Source: Camellia lanceoleosa (lineage: Eukaryota; Streptophyta; Magnoliopsida; Ericales; Theaceae). From it: a stretch of 64,000 nucleotides of DNA. Below the pieces are notes generated by a model, which was not told the DNA's origin, did no database searches, and worked only from the letters and a program-made list of their open reading frames with translations. Below are positions 12,301-24,040 of this stretch, one piece after another (position 1 is the first letter of the stretch; each line of letters begins with the position of its first letter). The translations under genes and the position numbers were made by a program. The DNA lies in contig CM045763.1 in NCBI GenBank assembly GCA_025200525.1, positions 66,661,018-66,725,017 on the forward strand, in the 5' to 3' direction.

Positions 12301-13113
12301 CGTGTATCAAATGACTACATTTCACATGCCATTTTAGGGTTAGCCGAGCCTATCCTAATTACATGCTGTATGCGATGCATTAGTCATTCTAACATGAACT
12401 AGGTCATGCATGTTTGCTAACTAGTTTGTTATTTTGGCACGGAGTACGATGTAAGTATTTATCCTTTAGCATATCGCATGCGTGTGAATGTTAACATGAC
12501 AGTAGGCTTACCATGTGGCTAAATGCTTATATGAGATAAACTGTTTGAATGCCTGTGGGTGGAGGTTGGATTGCTTGAGTTGGAAAACTCGTTGAAATTC
12601 GTGTTTTAGCCTACTCGTAAGTAGCAAATTCCGAAACGCTTTCAAAACAAGCGGATATGCAATGTTTATTTCCAAATTAGGCAATCTAGTCTATAACTTG
12701 CTTGCCGCGCGCATAACATAATAATTCTAGGCTAATAATTGGAATAAGAGCATGTAATGTTTTCAAAAACGGATATCACGGTTAGTAGAGGCCGGTCTTC
12801 GGACCGGCGAAAGTGCTCATAGTCGACCTTCCCGATCGTACCCAAGCTCCCGAGCCAAGGCAACTTTGGTGATGACGGACATGTGGCCTTCGGCACCGAG
12901 TCAGGGTTTCCTAAATTTCCCATTTTAAAAACATTTAGGTGGCGACTCTGTATCTGGCAAAGCAGTCCATGTTTGGCACTACTTTTCAAAAAAAATCTGT
13001 TTTCTCAAACGATTTGCCAGAGTTGAACTCTTTGGTTCAGATTATGAACCGCAACACAAAAAAAGACAGGGGAGTCCGAACTGTAGAAGCGAAGCCCAAG
13101 GGGCGCGTCTACA
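9384..13113 (+). mobile_element. Solo LTR (3730 bp), Tat/Ogre-type
   Basis: It begins TGTAGACACC, ends CGCGTCTACA, and is flanked by a perfect 5-bp target duplication, ATATG (9379-9383 and 13114-13118). No internal region or second LTR is present, so this is the product of LTR-LTR recombination or an equivalent loss. It is related to but diverged from the LTR at 2930-7681 and about 1 kb shorter; it lacks the tandem repeat seen there at 4425-4875. Confidence 0.93.
9777..9857 (+). promoter_or_regulatory. Solo LTR core promoter: palindrome plus TATA-like box
   Basis: A perfect 24-bp palindrome occupies 9777-9800 (half-site CCCTCCATACAC; centre CACGTG). A TATA-like box, TATAAGAGG, starts at 9850. 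The spacing from palindrome centre to TATA is the same as in the other LTR (3774-3855). Confidence 0.6.
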
Positions 13114-13367
13114 ATATGACTTAAATTTTAGCCTATTTTGTAAAAGAAACTTAAATTTTCAAGTAATATCAATTGTAATTATCAAATAGACTTAATTAAT
13201 TATCACTTAATACATTTAATTTTAAGTGTTAAATCGTATCATCAAACGCACCTTAGATAATGCTTAAAAGGAGAATGGCAGACTTATTCTCATGAATCAA
13301 AAAAAAAAAAAAAAAGGAGAATGGCAGCAAATGTGGCGTTATTGTCACCCTTTTATATTTGTCAACA

Positions 13368-13745
13368 ATACCATATCATACCAAGTATGACATTATGAGA
13401 GGGAAAAAAAATTCAATTTAGTCATTTTGTTATATATAATCATAATTAGATTATCATAATCCATGAACTATAACAGTAACGATACCAACTTAATAGTGAC
13501 GAACACAAGTCATGTGATATATATATATATATATATTTTTAAAAAAAAGAAGAAATTAACTTCTTTTTTTTTTTTAAAAAAAAATCCTAAGTTTTATCAT
13601 ACCGCATATGGCATTATAAGAAGGGGAAAAAAAAAATTCAATTTAGTAATTTTGTTATATATAATCATAATTAGATTATCATAATCCATGAACTTAGTTA
13701 TTTTGTTATATATAATCATAATTAGATTATCACAATCCGTGATTA
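13368..13745. repeat. Local direct repeats, about 100-bp unit
   Basis: Two copies (about 13368-13470 and 13598-13694) share a CATACC...ATTCAATTTAGT block followed by TATAATCATAATTAGATTAT. A third, shorter copy follows at 13695-13743. Between copies lie a (TA)n run at about 13518-13538 and homopolymers. Confidence 0.85.
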
Positions 13746-14640
13746 AAATTGACAAACACAATGTCATGCGATATTTTTTATTTAAAAAATAAAAATAAAA
13801 ATTTGAATCATAATGTTTTGATTTATTTTTAATTTAAACCATCTACCTATTTTTGTTGAATAAAACCAATAGAAATCAGTATTTTAATTATTAAACTCAA
13901 TAGAAGTGTACATAAAATATATAAAATAATCTCTTTTTTTTTTTTTGCCATGTTTAATGACTAAAATATATTTTTTTAGTTAATTTTACTTAATGAAAAT
14001 AAGCAAATGGTTTACATTAAAACAAGTAAAAAAAAAAATGAGAATATTGGTGATAAATCTCATTTAGAGAGTGTCTAAGGCATTAGGTCCAGTAAATATT
14101 TTTTGTTGGTAAGAAATTCACCTTTTGTGAAATAGTGTGGTGCAAAATTCTTTTTATTAGTTTTGAAGGCTATTTTGTTTCAAATTTTACCCTTGTCGAC
14201 TTTTTTTTTATCTATTAACTTTTGTTAACTATCTATTCAAAGTTTTATCCTATTTGTTCAAAAAAAAATTCCTATTTGTTCAAATTTTTTCTATCTGTTC
14301 ACTGTTTTAATCAATTCAATTTTTTCTTATCTGTTTAAATATTTGTCCAAATAAAATTCTATCTATCCAAATTTATTATCTATATCTCTTCAATTTTTTT
14401 TTTCCATTTTCTATTCAAATATCTGACCAAATTTCATACGCAATGATTTGGTCGTCTTTTAGTTTATCTGTTAAAAATAAACTATTCAACAAATTTGTCA
14501 TTTTATTTGTTGAAAATCAACTAAATCAAGTAGTGTTTGTGTTCCTCAACCATTCTAGTGCTAAAAGAGATCAATTTATAGAATAAAAAGTTAAACCGTT
14601 TGCCAACCCTAACCAAAACCTAAACATTCATAATCAACCA
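13746..14640. other. AT-rich intergenic DNA
   Basis: This is T-rich sequence with recurring TATCTGTTCAA-like words (14200-14420). No gene is supported. Confidence 0.6.
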
Positions 14641-14782
14641 AAATCTAAACATGCATAATCAACAGATTGTATAATCAAATAGATCAAACAGATACTTTTG
14701 ATGATGTCCCCAATCAAAACCTAAACATGCATAATCAACAAATTATGTAATCAAATAGATCAAACAGATAATTTTGATGATG
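14641..14782. repeat. Tandem duplication, about 67-bp copies
   Basis: Copies at 14641-14707 and 14717-14782 share CTAAACATGCATAATCAACA, CAAATAGATCAAACAGATA and TTTTGATGATGT, with few differences. Confidence 0.9.
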
Positions 14783-15315
14783 TTTGATTACACAATATAA
14801 AGAGAAAACAAATCATACGGATAACCACTTCTATTGCTGATCTAGACTCTCTCCCTCTCTCTCCTTGCACCACTGCCTTCAGTCCTCTTCTCCCTCTCGC
14901 TGCGCTCCTCTATTATCGTCCTGATCGCGCGCCACAGTCGGCGCTGCTGTTCATACCAAGCGAGCTGACCTTGTGCTTATTTTTCAAAGCTGATTATGCG
15001 CTACCACTTTTCACCAGAGACATGAGTTTGTACCTATTGGAACTCGATCTAAAATTCGCATATCTCACATGATTAAAGCCATGATTCACGAGACTTTCTT
15101 TTCCATGAAGAGAGCTCAATCTCAGATCATTTGCTCTTTCTCTTTCCGATCTCAGATATGTTGATTTAGATCTGAGAAAGTAAATGATTAAGATAAAGTT
15201 TGATAAAGAAGATAAGAAGCGGCCCAATCAATCGATTGAGATATTGATTAAAAGAAGTTGAAATTTGACGAAGGATGATTTGTGCCCTAATCGACATATC
15301 TAATCTGAATCGAAG

Positions 15316-15376
<61 letters not shown>

Positions 15377-15700
15377 TCATGGTGGCTAAACTCAAATCAA
15401 AGGTCGAAGATGGTAACAAAGTTGGGGTGTTTTGGGAAGATGATTAAAAGCTGACTTTTTAGCTTTTAAAAAAAAACGTGTAAAAAGTGTGAGAGGTTAT
15501 GTGATCCAAAATGGATTAAAAAATAAAAGCTAACTTTCCAAATTGCCCCTTGGTAGAGTGGTAGAGTGGTGGTGAGAAAAGAGAGAGGAACTGAGGGGAG
15601 AGAGAGAAAAAGAGAGATAGACAATGGTTTGAGAGAGTTTTAGGGTTTGATTTGGAAACAAAATATATATATATAGGGTAGTTTGGTCATTATGCAAAAG
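14783..15700. other. GC-richer patch with GA and CT tracts, possible gene leader fragment
   Basis: From about 14840 to 14970 the sequence is unusually GC-rich and CT-rich for this neighbourhood and resembles a plant 5' leader. A 77-codon minus frame (14994-15227) has no recognised motif. 15420-15670 has AAAAGCT/AGCTTTT-type words seen in nearby MITEs. I cannot assign a gene; a captured gene fragment is possible. Confidence 0.35.
15318..15369. repeat. (GA)n microsatellite
   Basis: About 26 perfect GA dinucleotides, followed by an interrupted tail to about 15376. Confidence 0.98.
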
Positions 15701-16298
15701 TAGGGCTAGGCATAGGGTTATCCGAACAGCCTAACCTGGCCAACCCGAACTGATATGCATACAAATGGGTGGTTTCGCAAACATAATGCGGTCGGATGCA
15801 GTTTAGAATATGACATAATTACGGGTTGCAGGTTTAACCCGCACTCGCAATAATCCACTCGCACTTGGATTTTTTTTATTTTTTTACAAAAAAAATCTGG
15901 ACCGTTGATTTCATTCATCCTATTCTATATATGTTTAACTAACACACTAAACCCTAATTTCATGAAACAAAAAGAAATGTTGTAGATAATATTGTTTTTT
16001 AATGTTTTTGTTTTTGTTTGCTCTGTGAACATTATAGGAAATTGAATATACTTCTTCATGGAGAGGAAATTGAATCTGTTAATTACTTTTAAAATTGAAA
16101 TCAACCTTATATTATATTGAATATAGAAATTGAAAAAAGTTCAATCCGCAACCCGCTCGCACATTCGTGAACCCTATCCACACAAACCGCAATCCACACT
16201 GTGGGCAGTTGCGGATTGAATTTTTTCCAAATCGCATACATACGGAAGGGTCTAAATCGATCTGCAAACCATCTAAAACCAAACCGTGAACATCCTTA
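15701..16298. mobile_element. Probable decayed non-autonomous hAT element
   Basis: It starts TAGGGCTAGGCATAGG; the other end read inward is TAAGGATGTTCACGG. Subterminal words such as CGGATTG and GCGGTTT type motifs recall the better-preserved hAT copies at 29619 and 43725. Flanks TGCAAAAG and TACAAAAA are similar but not identical 8-mers. The ends are imperfect, so this is tentative. Confidence 0.45.
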
Positions 16299-16512
16299 TA
16301 CAAAAAGTATGTCCTTATGGACAAAATAATTTTACACGTGGATCTTTAAGCAATGAAAATTGAAAAGTGGACTTTTGGCCCAGATGCCCTAAAAAGATTA
16401 GGATTTAAATTTATAAAATTAAAATGTCAAAATTTATTTTGTTATAAAGGTAAAAATTTAGTAGTTTTTTTTTTTTTAATTTCTCAAAAAAAAAAAAGGG
16501 GGGCATGCCACC
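16299..16512. other. AT-rich flank of the complete retrotransposon
   Basis: Host sequence up to the left target duplication CCACC (16508-16512). Nothing else is supported. Confidence 0.6.
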
Positions 16513-17252
16513 TGAGAGGGTAATTTACATACTATTGGGCCGAGCTGGGTGTTGGGCTTTAGGGCCGAAATGAAGGGCCATGTAGGATACTCCGGTTTGG
16601 AGGAGTAACTTAGAAGATAGACCGGTCGCACAGCTGTGGTGGTTAGCTCGGTCTTGGAAGGACTGAGCTCTACTCCGGTTGAGTGGAATAGCACGGGAGG
16701 TTTCGGTCTTCGATAGTTACTTCGGTTATAGCATGTGAGGAACCGAAGTAAGCTATGGTTCTAAAGATAGCTCAGTTTTAACTCCTTTCTGGATAGCTCG
16801 GTCTTAGTATGAGAAAACCGAGGTAAGGGAGAGTAAAGTAAGGACCGAATTAATAGTTACTTCGGTCCTGAAGTAGTCCGGCCATAGGAAGAACCATCTC
16901 ACTTGGTTTAAGCAGTGAGGGGGGTGTTGGAGGATAAGCATTATCCTCCGGGAGTTTGAATCCTATGAGGACTCTACATGGAGGAGTAAGAGTCCTACTA
17001 GGATTGTGCCACGCGAAACCTATAAAAGCTCACCCACACCATCTGTGGAGAGGTAATGCAACTTTTGTTCCCTGAATACACAGAGCTTTTGCCTATTTGA
17101 CAATCTTTCTGACTTAGGCATCGGAGAGGTTTCCGGCACCCACCCGCCGGCTAGCTCACGTTTCTGTTTTCAGGTGATAAAGCGACGTCGTACGGAGGAA
17201 CGCAGACTTGATCAACAGGATTATACGAGAAGGTATATCTCTTTCCCGTACA
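16513..17252 (+). repeat. 5' LTR (740 bp)
   Basis: It begins TGAGAGGG and ends CCCGTACA. Compared with the 3' LTR it lacks a 15-bp block (present near 27566-27581) and differs at 11 bases. TATA box at 17021. Confidence 0.96.
17021..17028 (+). promoter_or_regulatory. TATA box of 5' LTR
   Basis: TATAAAAG lies about 230 bp before the LTR end; the same word is in the 3' LTR at 28028. The transcript would start shortly downstream. Confidence 0.6.
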
Positions 17253-17254
17253 AT

Positions 17255-17272
17255 TGGCGCCGTCTGTGGGAA
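17255..17272 (+). promoter_or_regulatory. Primer binding site
   Basis: TGGCGCCGTCTGTGGGAA lies two bases after the LTR end (CA AT). TGGCGCC-type primer sites are common in plant Ty3/gypsy elements. I do not assign the tRNA. Confidence 0.85.
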
Positions 17273-17317
17273 GACAGACAAGAACAACCTCTTGATCAAC
17301 CTTTCTCTCGAACATCA

Positions 17318-19048
17318 ATGGCGAATAATGAAGAGTTACATCAGTCCGTCGTCGACGGACAAACTCCAGATGGGGGTGCAAGGCGAGAAGGCCTACCCTT
17401 GGTCGCTCCCATGGCGGATCTGGAGCCACAAAGACACAACTCCAGGAGGGATGCGAGGGGTCGAAGGCGAAACAATAGCCCTCATCCCTCTCGTTCGCAA
17501 AGCCCAGAAAGGCAAAGGCACAGAGTTGATCCCCAAATTTTGGAGGATCGCGTTAGAGAACAAGACGAATTGATCCGTAAGATGGCGGCGGACATGGAAT
17601 CCTTAAAGCGCCAGATGAAGGGTAAAGAAGTGGCGACAGGAGAGGGGCGCAACAAGAAGACGCCCCCTCGCCACTCAGAGGGTCGTAGTAGGAATTCTAC
17701 GCCCTCCCAACCAGATAACAGAAGCCTCAGGACAGGCGACACGCGATCCGTATCCTCCAGGACTCGTCACTCCAGGTCTGAGAGAACGAGGTCTGAGAGG
17801 TCATACACTGAGGGAAGCACCTATTGGCCCTCACATACGCACCAGACGAGGTCTAGACAGACGGAATTACCCAGGTCGTCCGACCTACGATCCATGCTAG
17901 AAGAGAAGGCACGATGGAAGGAGGACGCCAGAGCGATCCATCCACGAGGTTCTCGCTTGCAGCGATTAGCTCTCGTGACGCATGGAAGCGTCGAGGTTGG
18001 AATGCCAATGCCGCACCCGGCATACGAACCAGTGGACAAGGCGTTGGCGAGGCTGCAGACCTCACTATTCGTCCCAGCAATAGAGAACGCGCCCCTTCCG
18101 TCAGGCTTCCTACAGCCTAAATTCACAACGTATGAGGGGAAGACGGACCCCTACACGCACTTAAGCCACTTTCGCCAGGTCATGGCTGTATACCGGCGGA
18201 ACGAGGCCCTGATGTGCATCCTATTCCCTTCTAGCCTTGGCGACCTTGGTTTGACTTGGTTTGAGAAGCTTCCAGAGGGCAGCATAGCCTCCTGGGCGCA
18301 ATTGGCTGAGGTGTTTGTAACACGGTTCAGAACAAACACAAAAACCCCGGTGGAGATCGACCAGCTACTCTCCATCGACATGGGCGACAAGGAGACCCTG
18401 AGGTCATACAACAGTCGCTACTGGGAGACATTCAACCAGATTAGGGACTGCCCAACTAACCTCGCCATCGCGCAATACAAAAGAGGCCTTCCAATCGGGA
18501 ACAGACTGAGGGACTCTATCACCATGACGCCACCCCTTACTATGGAGGCCCTGATGGAGAGAGTGCATCAGCACATCAGGGTGGAAGAGGATGGCGCTCG
18601 TGCCAAAGCAAAAACTGGCGCGACCGCAACATCAGAGAAGAAGACCTCAGCAAGGGTTAACGCGGTAGATCGCCAAAATCGAAACGGACGAGGCAGGAGG
18701 GACAATGGCGAAGACCAGGACAAGAGATGGTTGAGAGTCCGCACCGCTATTACCACGGTATTCAAGAAACCGATCTACCGTATACTTAGTGAGATTCGAG
18801 ACGAGCCTTTCGTCAAGTGGCCAGCCAAGTTAGGCGAGGCCCAAAAGGACTATGATGACAGATCCAGATGCACCTTCCACAAAGAAAAGAGGCACCGCAC
18901 TGAGAATTGCACGCTGTTGAGGCAGCATCTGGAAGAATTGGTGGCAGCAGGCCACCTGGACAAATATAGAGGAGGGCGCAAATTTCAGACCACAATAACC
19001 CCAATGGGATGCCGATCGACGCCCCGCCCCAAGGCGTTATTAACGTAA
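17318..19048 (+). CDS. gag: Retrotransposon Gag polyprotein
   Basis: Structural protein that would assemble the cytoplasmic virus-like particle. I chose the ATG at 17318 (MANNEELHQS, 576 aa) because the longer frame starts inside the LTR. Residues 1-220 are charged and Arg/Ser/Gln-rich. The retrotransposon gag domain (PF03732-like) covers about residues 255-430, with FTTYEGKTDPYTHLSHFRQ and a conserved WFEKLPEGSI stretch. A short His/Cys motif, CTFHKEKRHRTENC, near residue 518 corresponds to the degenerate zinc-knuckle region of Tat elements. The frame is intact. It ends with TAA, overlapping the protease frame by about 40 bp in the -1 frame. Whether that junction is a programmed shift or a later indel is unclear. 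Confidence 0.92.
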   Translation: MANNEELHQSVVDGQTPDGGARREGLPLVAPMADLEPQRHNSRRDARGRRRNNSPHPSRSQSPERQRHRVDPQILEDRVREQDELIRKMAADMESLKRQMKGKEVATGEGRNKKTPPRHSEGRSRNSTPSQPDNRSLRTGDTRSVSSRTRHSRSERTRSERSYTEGSTYWPSHTHQTRSRQTELPRSSDLRSMLEEKARWKEDARAIHPRGSRLQRLALVTHGSVEVGMPMPHPAYEPVDKALARLQTSLFVPAIENAPLPSGFLQPKFTTYEGKTDPYTHLSHFRQVMAVYRRNEALMCILFPSSLGDLGLTWFEKLPEGSIASWAQLAEVFVTRFRTNTKTPVEIDQLLSIDMGDKETLRSYNSRYWETFNQIRDCPTNLAIAQYKRGLPIGNRLRDSITMTPPLTMEALMERVHQHIRVEEDGARAKAKTGATATSEKKTSARVNAVDRQNRNGRGRRDNGEDQDKRWLRVRTAITTVFKKPIYRILSEIRDEPFVKWPAKLGEAQKDYDDRSRCTFHKEKRHRTENCTLLRQHLEELVAAGHLDKYRGGRKFQTTITPMGCRSTPRPKALLT

Positions 19049-22000
19049 TACATGGAGTCTTTGAACCTGAGCGTGTATGCGAGCTCAGAGGTTCAATTAA
19101 AAAGGCCGAGCACTTAAGGGAGGTGCTAAGTGCCCAACCGGTTGTTAAGAAGGGGAAGACAGAGGCCACAAATATCATGTCCTTTTCGGATAAAGACTTG
19201 GCAAGGATTTACTGTCCCCACAATGACGCCCTGGTCGTCACTCTCCGAGTCAAGGATTTTAACGTCAAGCGGATTCTGATTGACCAAGGTAGTTCATGTG
19301 AAATCATGTATTATGAAACCTTCAAGCAACTAAAGCTTCAAGACAAGGACTTAGCCCCTGCCGTATCCCCTTTGATTGGATTCAATTCTATGCCGGAGTA
19401 GCCAGTCGGCAAAATCATCCTTCCAGTCAAGGCAGGGAGCGTGACGAAGCAAGTGGAGTTCTGGGTGCTGAAGGCCCCCTCCACCTACAACCTTATCTTG
19501 GGCAGAACATGGCTGCATGCCATGCGCTCAGTAGCGTCCTCCTACCACCAAGTGATGAGGTTTCCCAACGACACCGGAGTAATAGAAGAAGTTTATGGGG
19601 ATCAAATCATGTCAAAGCAGTGCTTTGTAACACTGAACGGCAGCCGCGCCGCCAAAGGATATGTTCATTCGGTGGAAGAACCAGAGAGTAATGAACTATT
19701 CGCGGATGTTGGCAAAACGGCTAGTCAGAAAGCAGTGGAGGACTTGGTGGAAGTCAGGATAGATGAGGAGAACCCGGATAAGTTCTTCTTACTTGGCTCG
19801 TCGTTGTCCAGCACTGAGAGATTGGAAGTCTTGAAATTCTTGACCTCCAACATCGAAGTGTTTGCCTGGACCCCATACGACATGCCAGGCATCGATCCCA
19901 ATTTCATTTGCCACCAACTCAATGTCCACCCTTCTGCCAGACCGGTCATTCAACGCACACGCAGATTGGCACTCCACCACGCAGAGATAGTGGCAGAAGA
20001 AGTAGGTAACCTTCTGGAGGCAGGAGCAATCAGAGAGGTACATTATCCCAAATGGATCTCCAACACAGTCGTGGTGCCAAAGAAGAATGGCAAGTGGCGC
20101 GTCTGCGTCGATTACAAGACGGTCAACAAAGCATGCCCGAAGGATAGCTTCCCCCTACCAAGGATAGATCAATTGGTGGACCTAACAGCCGGGCACAGCA
20201 GGCTTAGCTTCCTTGACGCATACAGAGGCTACCATCAGATAGCCATGCACGAACCAGATCAGGAAGTAACATCCTTCACCACTCCAAGAGGACTATACTG
20301 CTACAAGGTCATGCCCTTTGGCCTAAAGAATGCAGGGGCGACGTTTCAGAGAATGGTCACCAAGATGTTTGAGCCATTGTTAGGCAGAACAATGGAGGCT
20401 TACATCGACGACATGGTGGTCAAAAGCAAGAACGCGAATGACCATCTAAAGAACCTAGATGAGATGTTCCAGATCCTGAAGAAACACAAGCTGCGCCTTA
20501 ACGCTTCTAAGTGCGCATTCGGTGTAGGGTCTGGCAAGTTTTTGGGTTTCCTGGTGACCAACCGGGGTATTGAGGCAGACCCCTCCCAAATCAAAGCAAT
20601 TCAGGAGTTGGAGAGGCCTAACTCAGTGAAGGAAGTGCAGCATCTCACCGGCATGGCATGACAAAGACTTAACCGATTCATCACCGGTCTTGAGACAGAT
20701 TAAGGCCCATTCTTTCAGTCATTAAAAGCTAAGTTTGAGTGGGATGAAGAATGCGACCGAGCTCTGGAAAGCTTGAAGGAGTACATGTCCTCCCCACCAC
20801 TCCTTGTAACCCCAATTCCTGGAGAAGAACTTTTCTTATACCTAGCAGTCTCGCAACACGCAATCAGCGCAGTGTTGGTCCGTGCAGAAGGAATCCAACA
20901 TCTGCCCATCTACTACGTAAGCAAGACATTGCTGGGCGCCGAAACAAGGTATTTGCCGCTGGAGAAACTGGCATTAGCCTTAATGATGGCCTCAAGAAAG
21001 TTGTCGCATTACTTTCACGCCCACACTATAGTTGTTCTCACAGCCTTCCCCCTCAAGGCTTTATTTGAAAGGGCGAACTTTTCTGGGCGAATTTTGAAAT
21101 GGGCAGTAGAATTGGGACAATACGACATCAAGTTCCAACCCAGAACCGCAATAAAGGCTCAGGCACTAGCAGATTTTGTCGCAGAGTTCACCCCTGGAAG
21201 TCACCACATCTGCCCAGTCGACCTGACTGAAACAGCCGAACTAGGGAGGGAGGTTGACGTCGGAATAACACAACCCCTAGTACTGGTTGCTCAGTCAGGC
21301 CCCAAGACAGACCAGAGTAGAGAAAGGGTGGAAGAAGTGAACCGTGCTACACCAAGTCAGGACTCACAGACAAACAAAGACTTGGTGCAAACTGAGGACA
21401 AGGGGCAGACAGCAAGCATCGACTCTGAAGAAGCCACCAGCAACGTGGAAGATCCCAAGACATCATCTGATCCCTCCACCACCTGCTGGAAGTTGTTCGT
21501 TAGAGAGATGTGGAAGCTCTTCGTGGATGGAGCATCCAACAGGCATGGAGCAAGACTTGGCATAGTCCTCATCTCTCCAGACAGCCTAGTAGTGGAGCAG
21601 GCAATCAACCTGGGCTTCCCTGCATCAAATAATGAAGCAGAGTATGAAGCGCTTCTAGCCGGTCTCAAGTCGGCATTCTACATGAAGGCCACCGAGCTAA
21701 TGGTTTACAGCGACTCGCAGCTGGTGGTAAACCAAATATCTGGCGACTATGAGGCAAAGGATGATAGGATGGCCAAGTACCAAGACTTGGTCAGAACAGA
21801 GATAAAGAAGTTCGAAGTAGTGAGGATAGAACAGATTGGCAGAGAGGAAAATAGCAGAGCAGACCAACTCGCAAGCTTCGCCTCAATGGCAGACACCTCT
21901 ATTCCCCATCCACTACTAATCGACTATCTGCCTAGACCAAGCATTGAAGACCCAGAAGCTGAAGAGGTATGTTGTGCAGAGTTAGGCCCTTCTTAGATGG

Positions 22001-23232
22001 ATCCCATCATACTATTCCTAAAGGACGGCACCCTCCCAGAAGAAAAAAAAGAAGCCAACAAAATAAGAGCAAAGTCGCAACGGTTTTGGCTCTCTTCATC
22101 TTTGGCATTGTACAAGAAGTCGTTCACAGGACCTTACTTAAAGTGTGTCCACCCCAGCAAGGTGGAAGCGTTCCTGTTCGAAATACATGAGGGGGTATGT
22201 GGCAACCATCAAGGAGGAAGATCATTGGCATACCGAGCTATTTCACAAGGATACTGGTGGCCATACATGCAAGCAGATTCAGAGAAGTATGTCAAAAAAT
22301 GCGAAAAGTGTCAGAAGTTTGCGCATCAAATACACCAACCTGCCAGAGAGCTCCTACCTTTGACTAGTCCATGGCCTTTCGCAATGTGGGGCTTAGACAT
22401 AGTAGGTCCACTTCCAACAACACCAAGTAACAGGAAGTTCTTTCTTGCGGCAACAGACTACTTCACAAAGTGGGTGGAAGCAGAAGCCTTGGCGTCGATC
22501 AAGGAAAAAGATGTGAAGAAGTTTGTCTGGCAGAACATCATTACTCGCTTCGGCATACCAAAAGCATTGATCTCAGACAATGGCACTCAGTTCGACGGCA
22601 GAATTTTCAAAGGCTTTTGTGAAGAATACAAGATAGAATTCTACAATTCTACACCGGCGTATCCCCAAGCAAACGGTCAAACCGAGGCATCAAACAAGGT
22701 AGTGTTGGACGGATTGAAGAAACGGTTGGAAAAAGCCAAAGGCAAGTGGGCAGAAGAGCTCCCTCATGTTTTATGGGCTTATCGCACCACACCACGGCGG
22801 TCAACAGGAGAAACTCCATTCTCCTTAGCCTATGGCATGGAAGCAGTTATCCCATTAGAAGTCGGACTCCCCACAATTCGGAGCAAAAATTTTGATCCAG
22901 ACTTAAACGGCGAAGCTATAGCATTGGAACTTGACCTTGCGGAAGAAAGAAGAGACAGAGCATTGGTTCACATTGCCTCCTACCAACAAGAACTATCTAG
23001 GAAGTATAACAAAACTGTGCATCCAAGGCAATTCAAGATCGGCGATTGGGTACTTCGCAAAGTTATGGGCAACACATTGGTCCCAAGAGACGGTAAGTTA
23101 GGTCCTAACTGGGAAGGTCCTTACAAAGTGGTCGGATTAGCCGGAAAAGGGGTATACCACTTGGAAGATCAGGACGGCAAAGCAATTCCTAGGCCATGGA
23201 ACACTGCCAATCTCAAGTTATTTTACTTTTAG
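19009..23232 (+). pseudogene. pol: Retrotransposon Pol polyprotein: PR-RT-RH-aRH-INT, four in-frame stops
   Basis: One continuous frame encodes, in order: protease with IDQGSS (Asp at 19282; DQG in place of DTG/DSG), RT with YIDD at 20401-20412, a first RNase H (about 20770-21200), a second, archaeal-type RNase H (about 21510-21890; [28 protein letters not shown]), and integrase (about 22130-23232) with the HHCC zinc site and the catalytic triad Asp 22396, Asp 22576, Glu 22684 in D60D35E spacing. The double RNase H is a Tat/Ogre hallmark. Stops: TAG 19399 and TAG 21994 (both at sites that look like former Trp), TGA 20659, TAA 20701. No frameshift is seen within pol. Its role would be to process Gag, copy the RNA and insert the cDNA; the stops disable it. 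Confidence 0.95.
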
Positions 23233-23475
23233 CTTTCTCTTTTCTCTCTTTAAGTGTATGTAATTTTTCACTTCATCAATAAGACAAATCGATTCATTTT
23301 TAGCATATTTGTTTTCAGTAGAAAGTAACTTTTGTAAGTTAGTAGTATTATAAACATAGTTGGCCGGATTAAACCAACTATGACCCTCCTAAGCCCGTGG
23401 ATAAGGATCCAGTGCAGGACGTTTGGTCGAATAACCAAACACTATATTCTAGGTTGGTCGAAAACCAACCTAGAG
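23233..23475. other. Retrotransposon 3' untranslated region
   Basis: Starts after the integrase stop. It contains AATAAG (about 23278) and lone early copies of the GGATTAAACCAACT word at about 23365 that begin the array. No gene. Confidence 0.6.
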
Positions 23476-24040
23476 GTTGGTCGATTAAACCAACACTGTA
23501 CTCTTCACCAAAGTAAGTGTATGGTCAAGAGTGGTTAATGGATTAAACCAACTCTTTGTCCTCTTCACCGGTAAGTGTATGGTCAAGAGTGGTTATCGGA
23601 TTAAACCAACTCTTTGTCCTCTTCAACCGAAGTAAGTGTATGGCTGAAGAGTGGTTGGCTGGATTAAACCAACTCTATGTCCTCTTCAGCCGAAGTAAGT
23701 GTATGGCTGAAAAGTGGTTGGCTGGATTAAACCAACTCTCTGTACTCTTCAGCCGAAGTAAGATATATCGGCTGAAGAGTGGTTGGCTGGATTAAACCAA
23801 CTCTCTGTACTCTTCAGCCGAAGTAAGATACATCGGCTGAAGAGTGGTTGGCTGGATTAAACCAACTCTCTGTATTCTTCAGCCGAAGTAAGATATATCG
23901 GCTGAAGAATGGTTGGCTGGATTAAACCAACTCTGTGTACTCTTCAGCCGAAGTAAGTGTATGGCTAAAAAGTGGTTGGCTGGATTAAACCAACTCTCTG
24001 TACTCTTCAGCCGAAGTAAGTTATATCGGCTAAAGAGTAG
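23476..24040. repeat. Array of about nine 63-bp hairpin-forming repeat units
   Basis: Units are marked by GGATTAAACCAACTCT near 23541, 23599, 23662, 23723, 23786, 23849, 23912 and 23973, preceded by one diverged copy at 23484. In the best units ACTCTTCAGCCGA is followed after 11 nt by its exact reverse complement TCGGCTGAAGAGT (for example 23809-23821 and 23833-23845). A second short inverted pair, GTTGG...CCAAC, flanks CTGGATTAAA. Early units are shorter and more diverged. The array lies between pol and the antisense gene. Confidence 0.93.

Larger units (their letters stand above)
8886..13253. mobile_element. MITE-like element split by solo LTR insertion
   Basis: The left end near 8886 (AAGTGATGTTTGATAA) is matched in inverted form near 13240-13253 (rc AAGGTGCGTTTGATGATA). 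Both flanks of the solo LTR continue the same AT-rich sequence. I infer one element interrupted at 9384 by the solo LTR. It carries a GGT/GGC minisatellite. Confidence 0.45.

Noticed and set aside
17174..17317. Longer gag start inside the 5' LTR
   Set aside because: The region up to 17252 is LTR and contains the PBS just after; the ATG at 17318 is the first sensible start downstream of the PBS.
17821..18126. Minus-strand frames opposite gag
   Set aside because: Shadows of the gag coding region with no domain.
23476..24040. Possible CRISPR-like array
   Set aside because: Contiguous tandem units without unique spacers, inside a plant retrotransposon.
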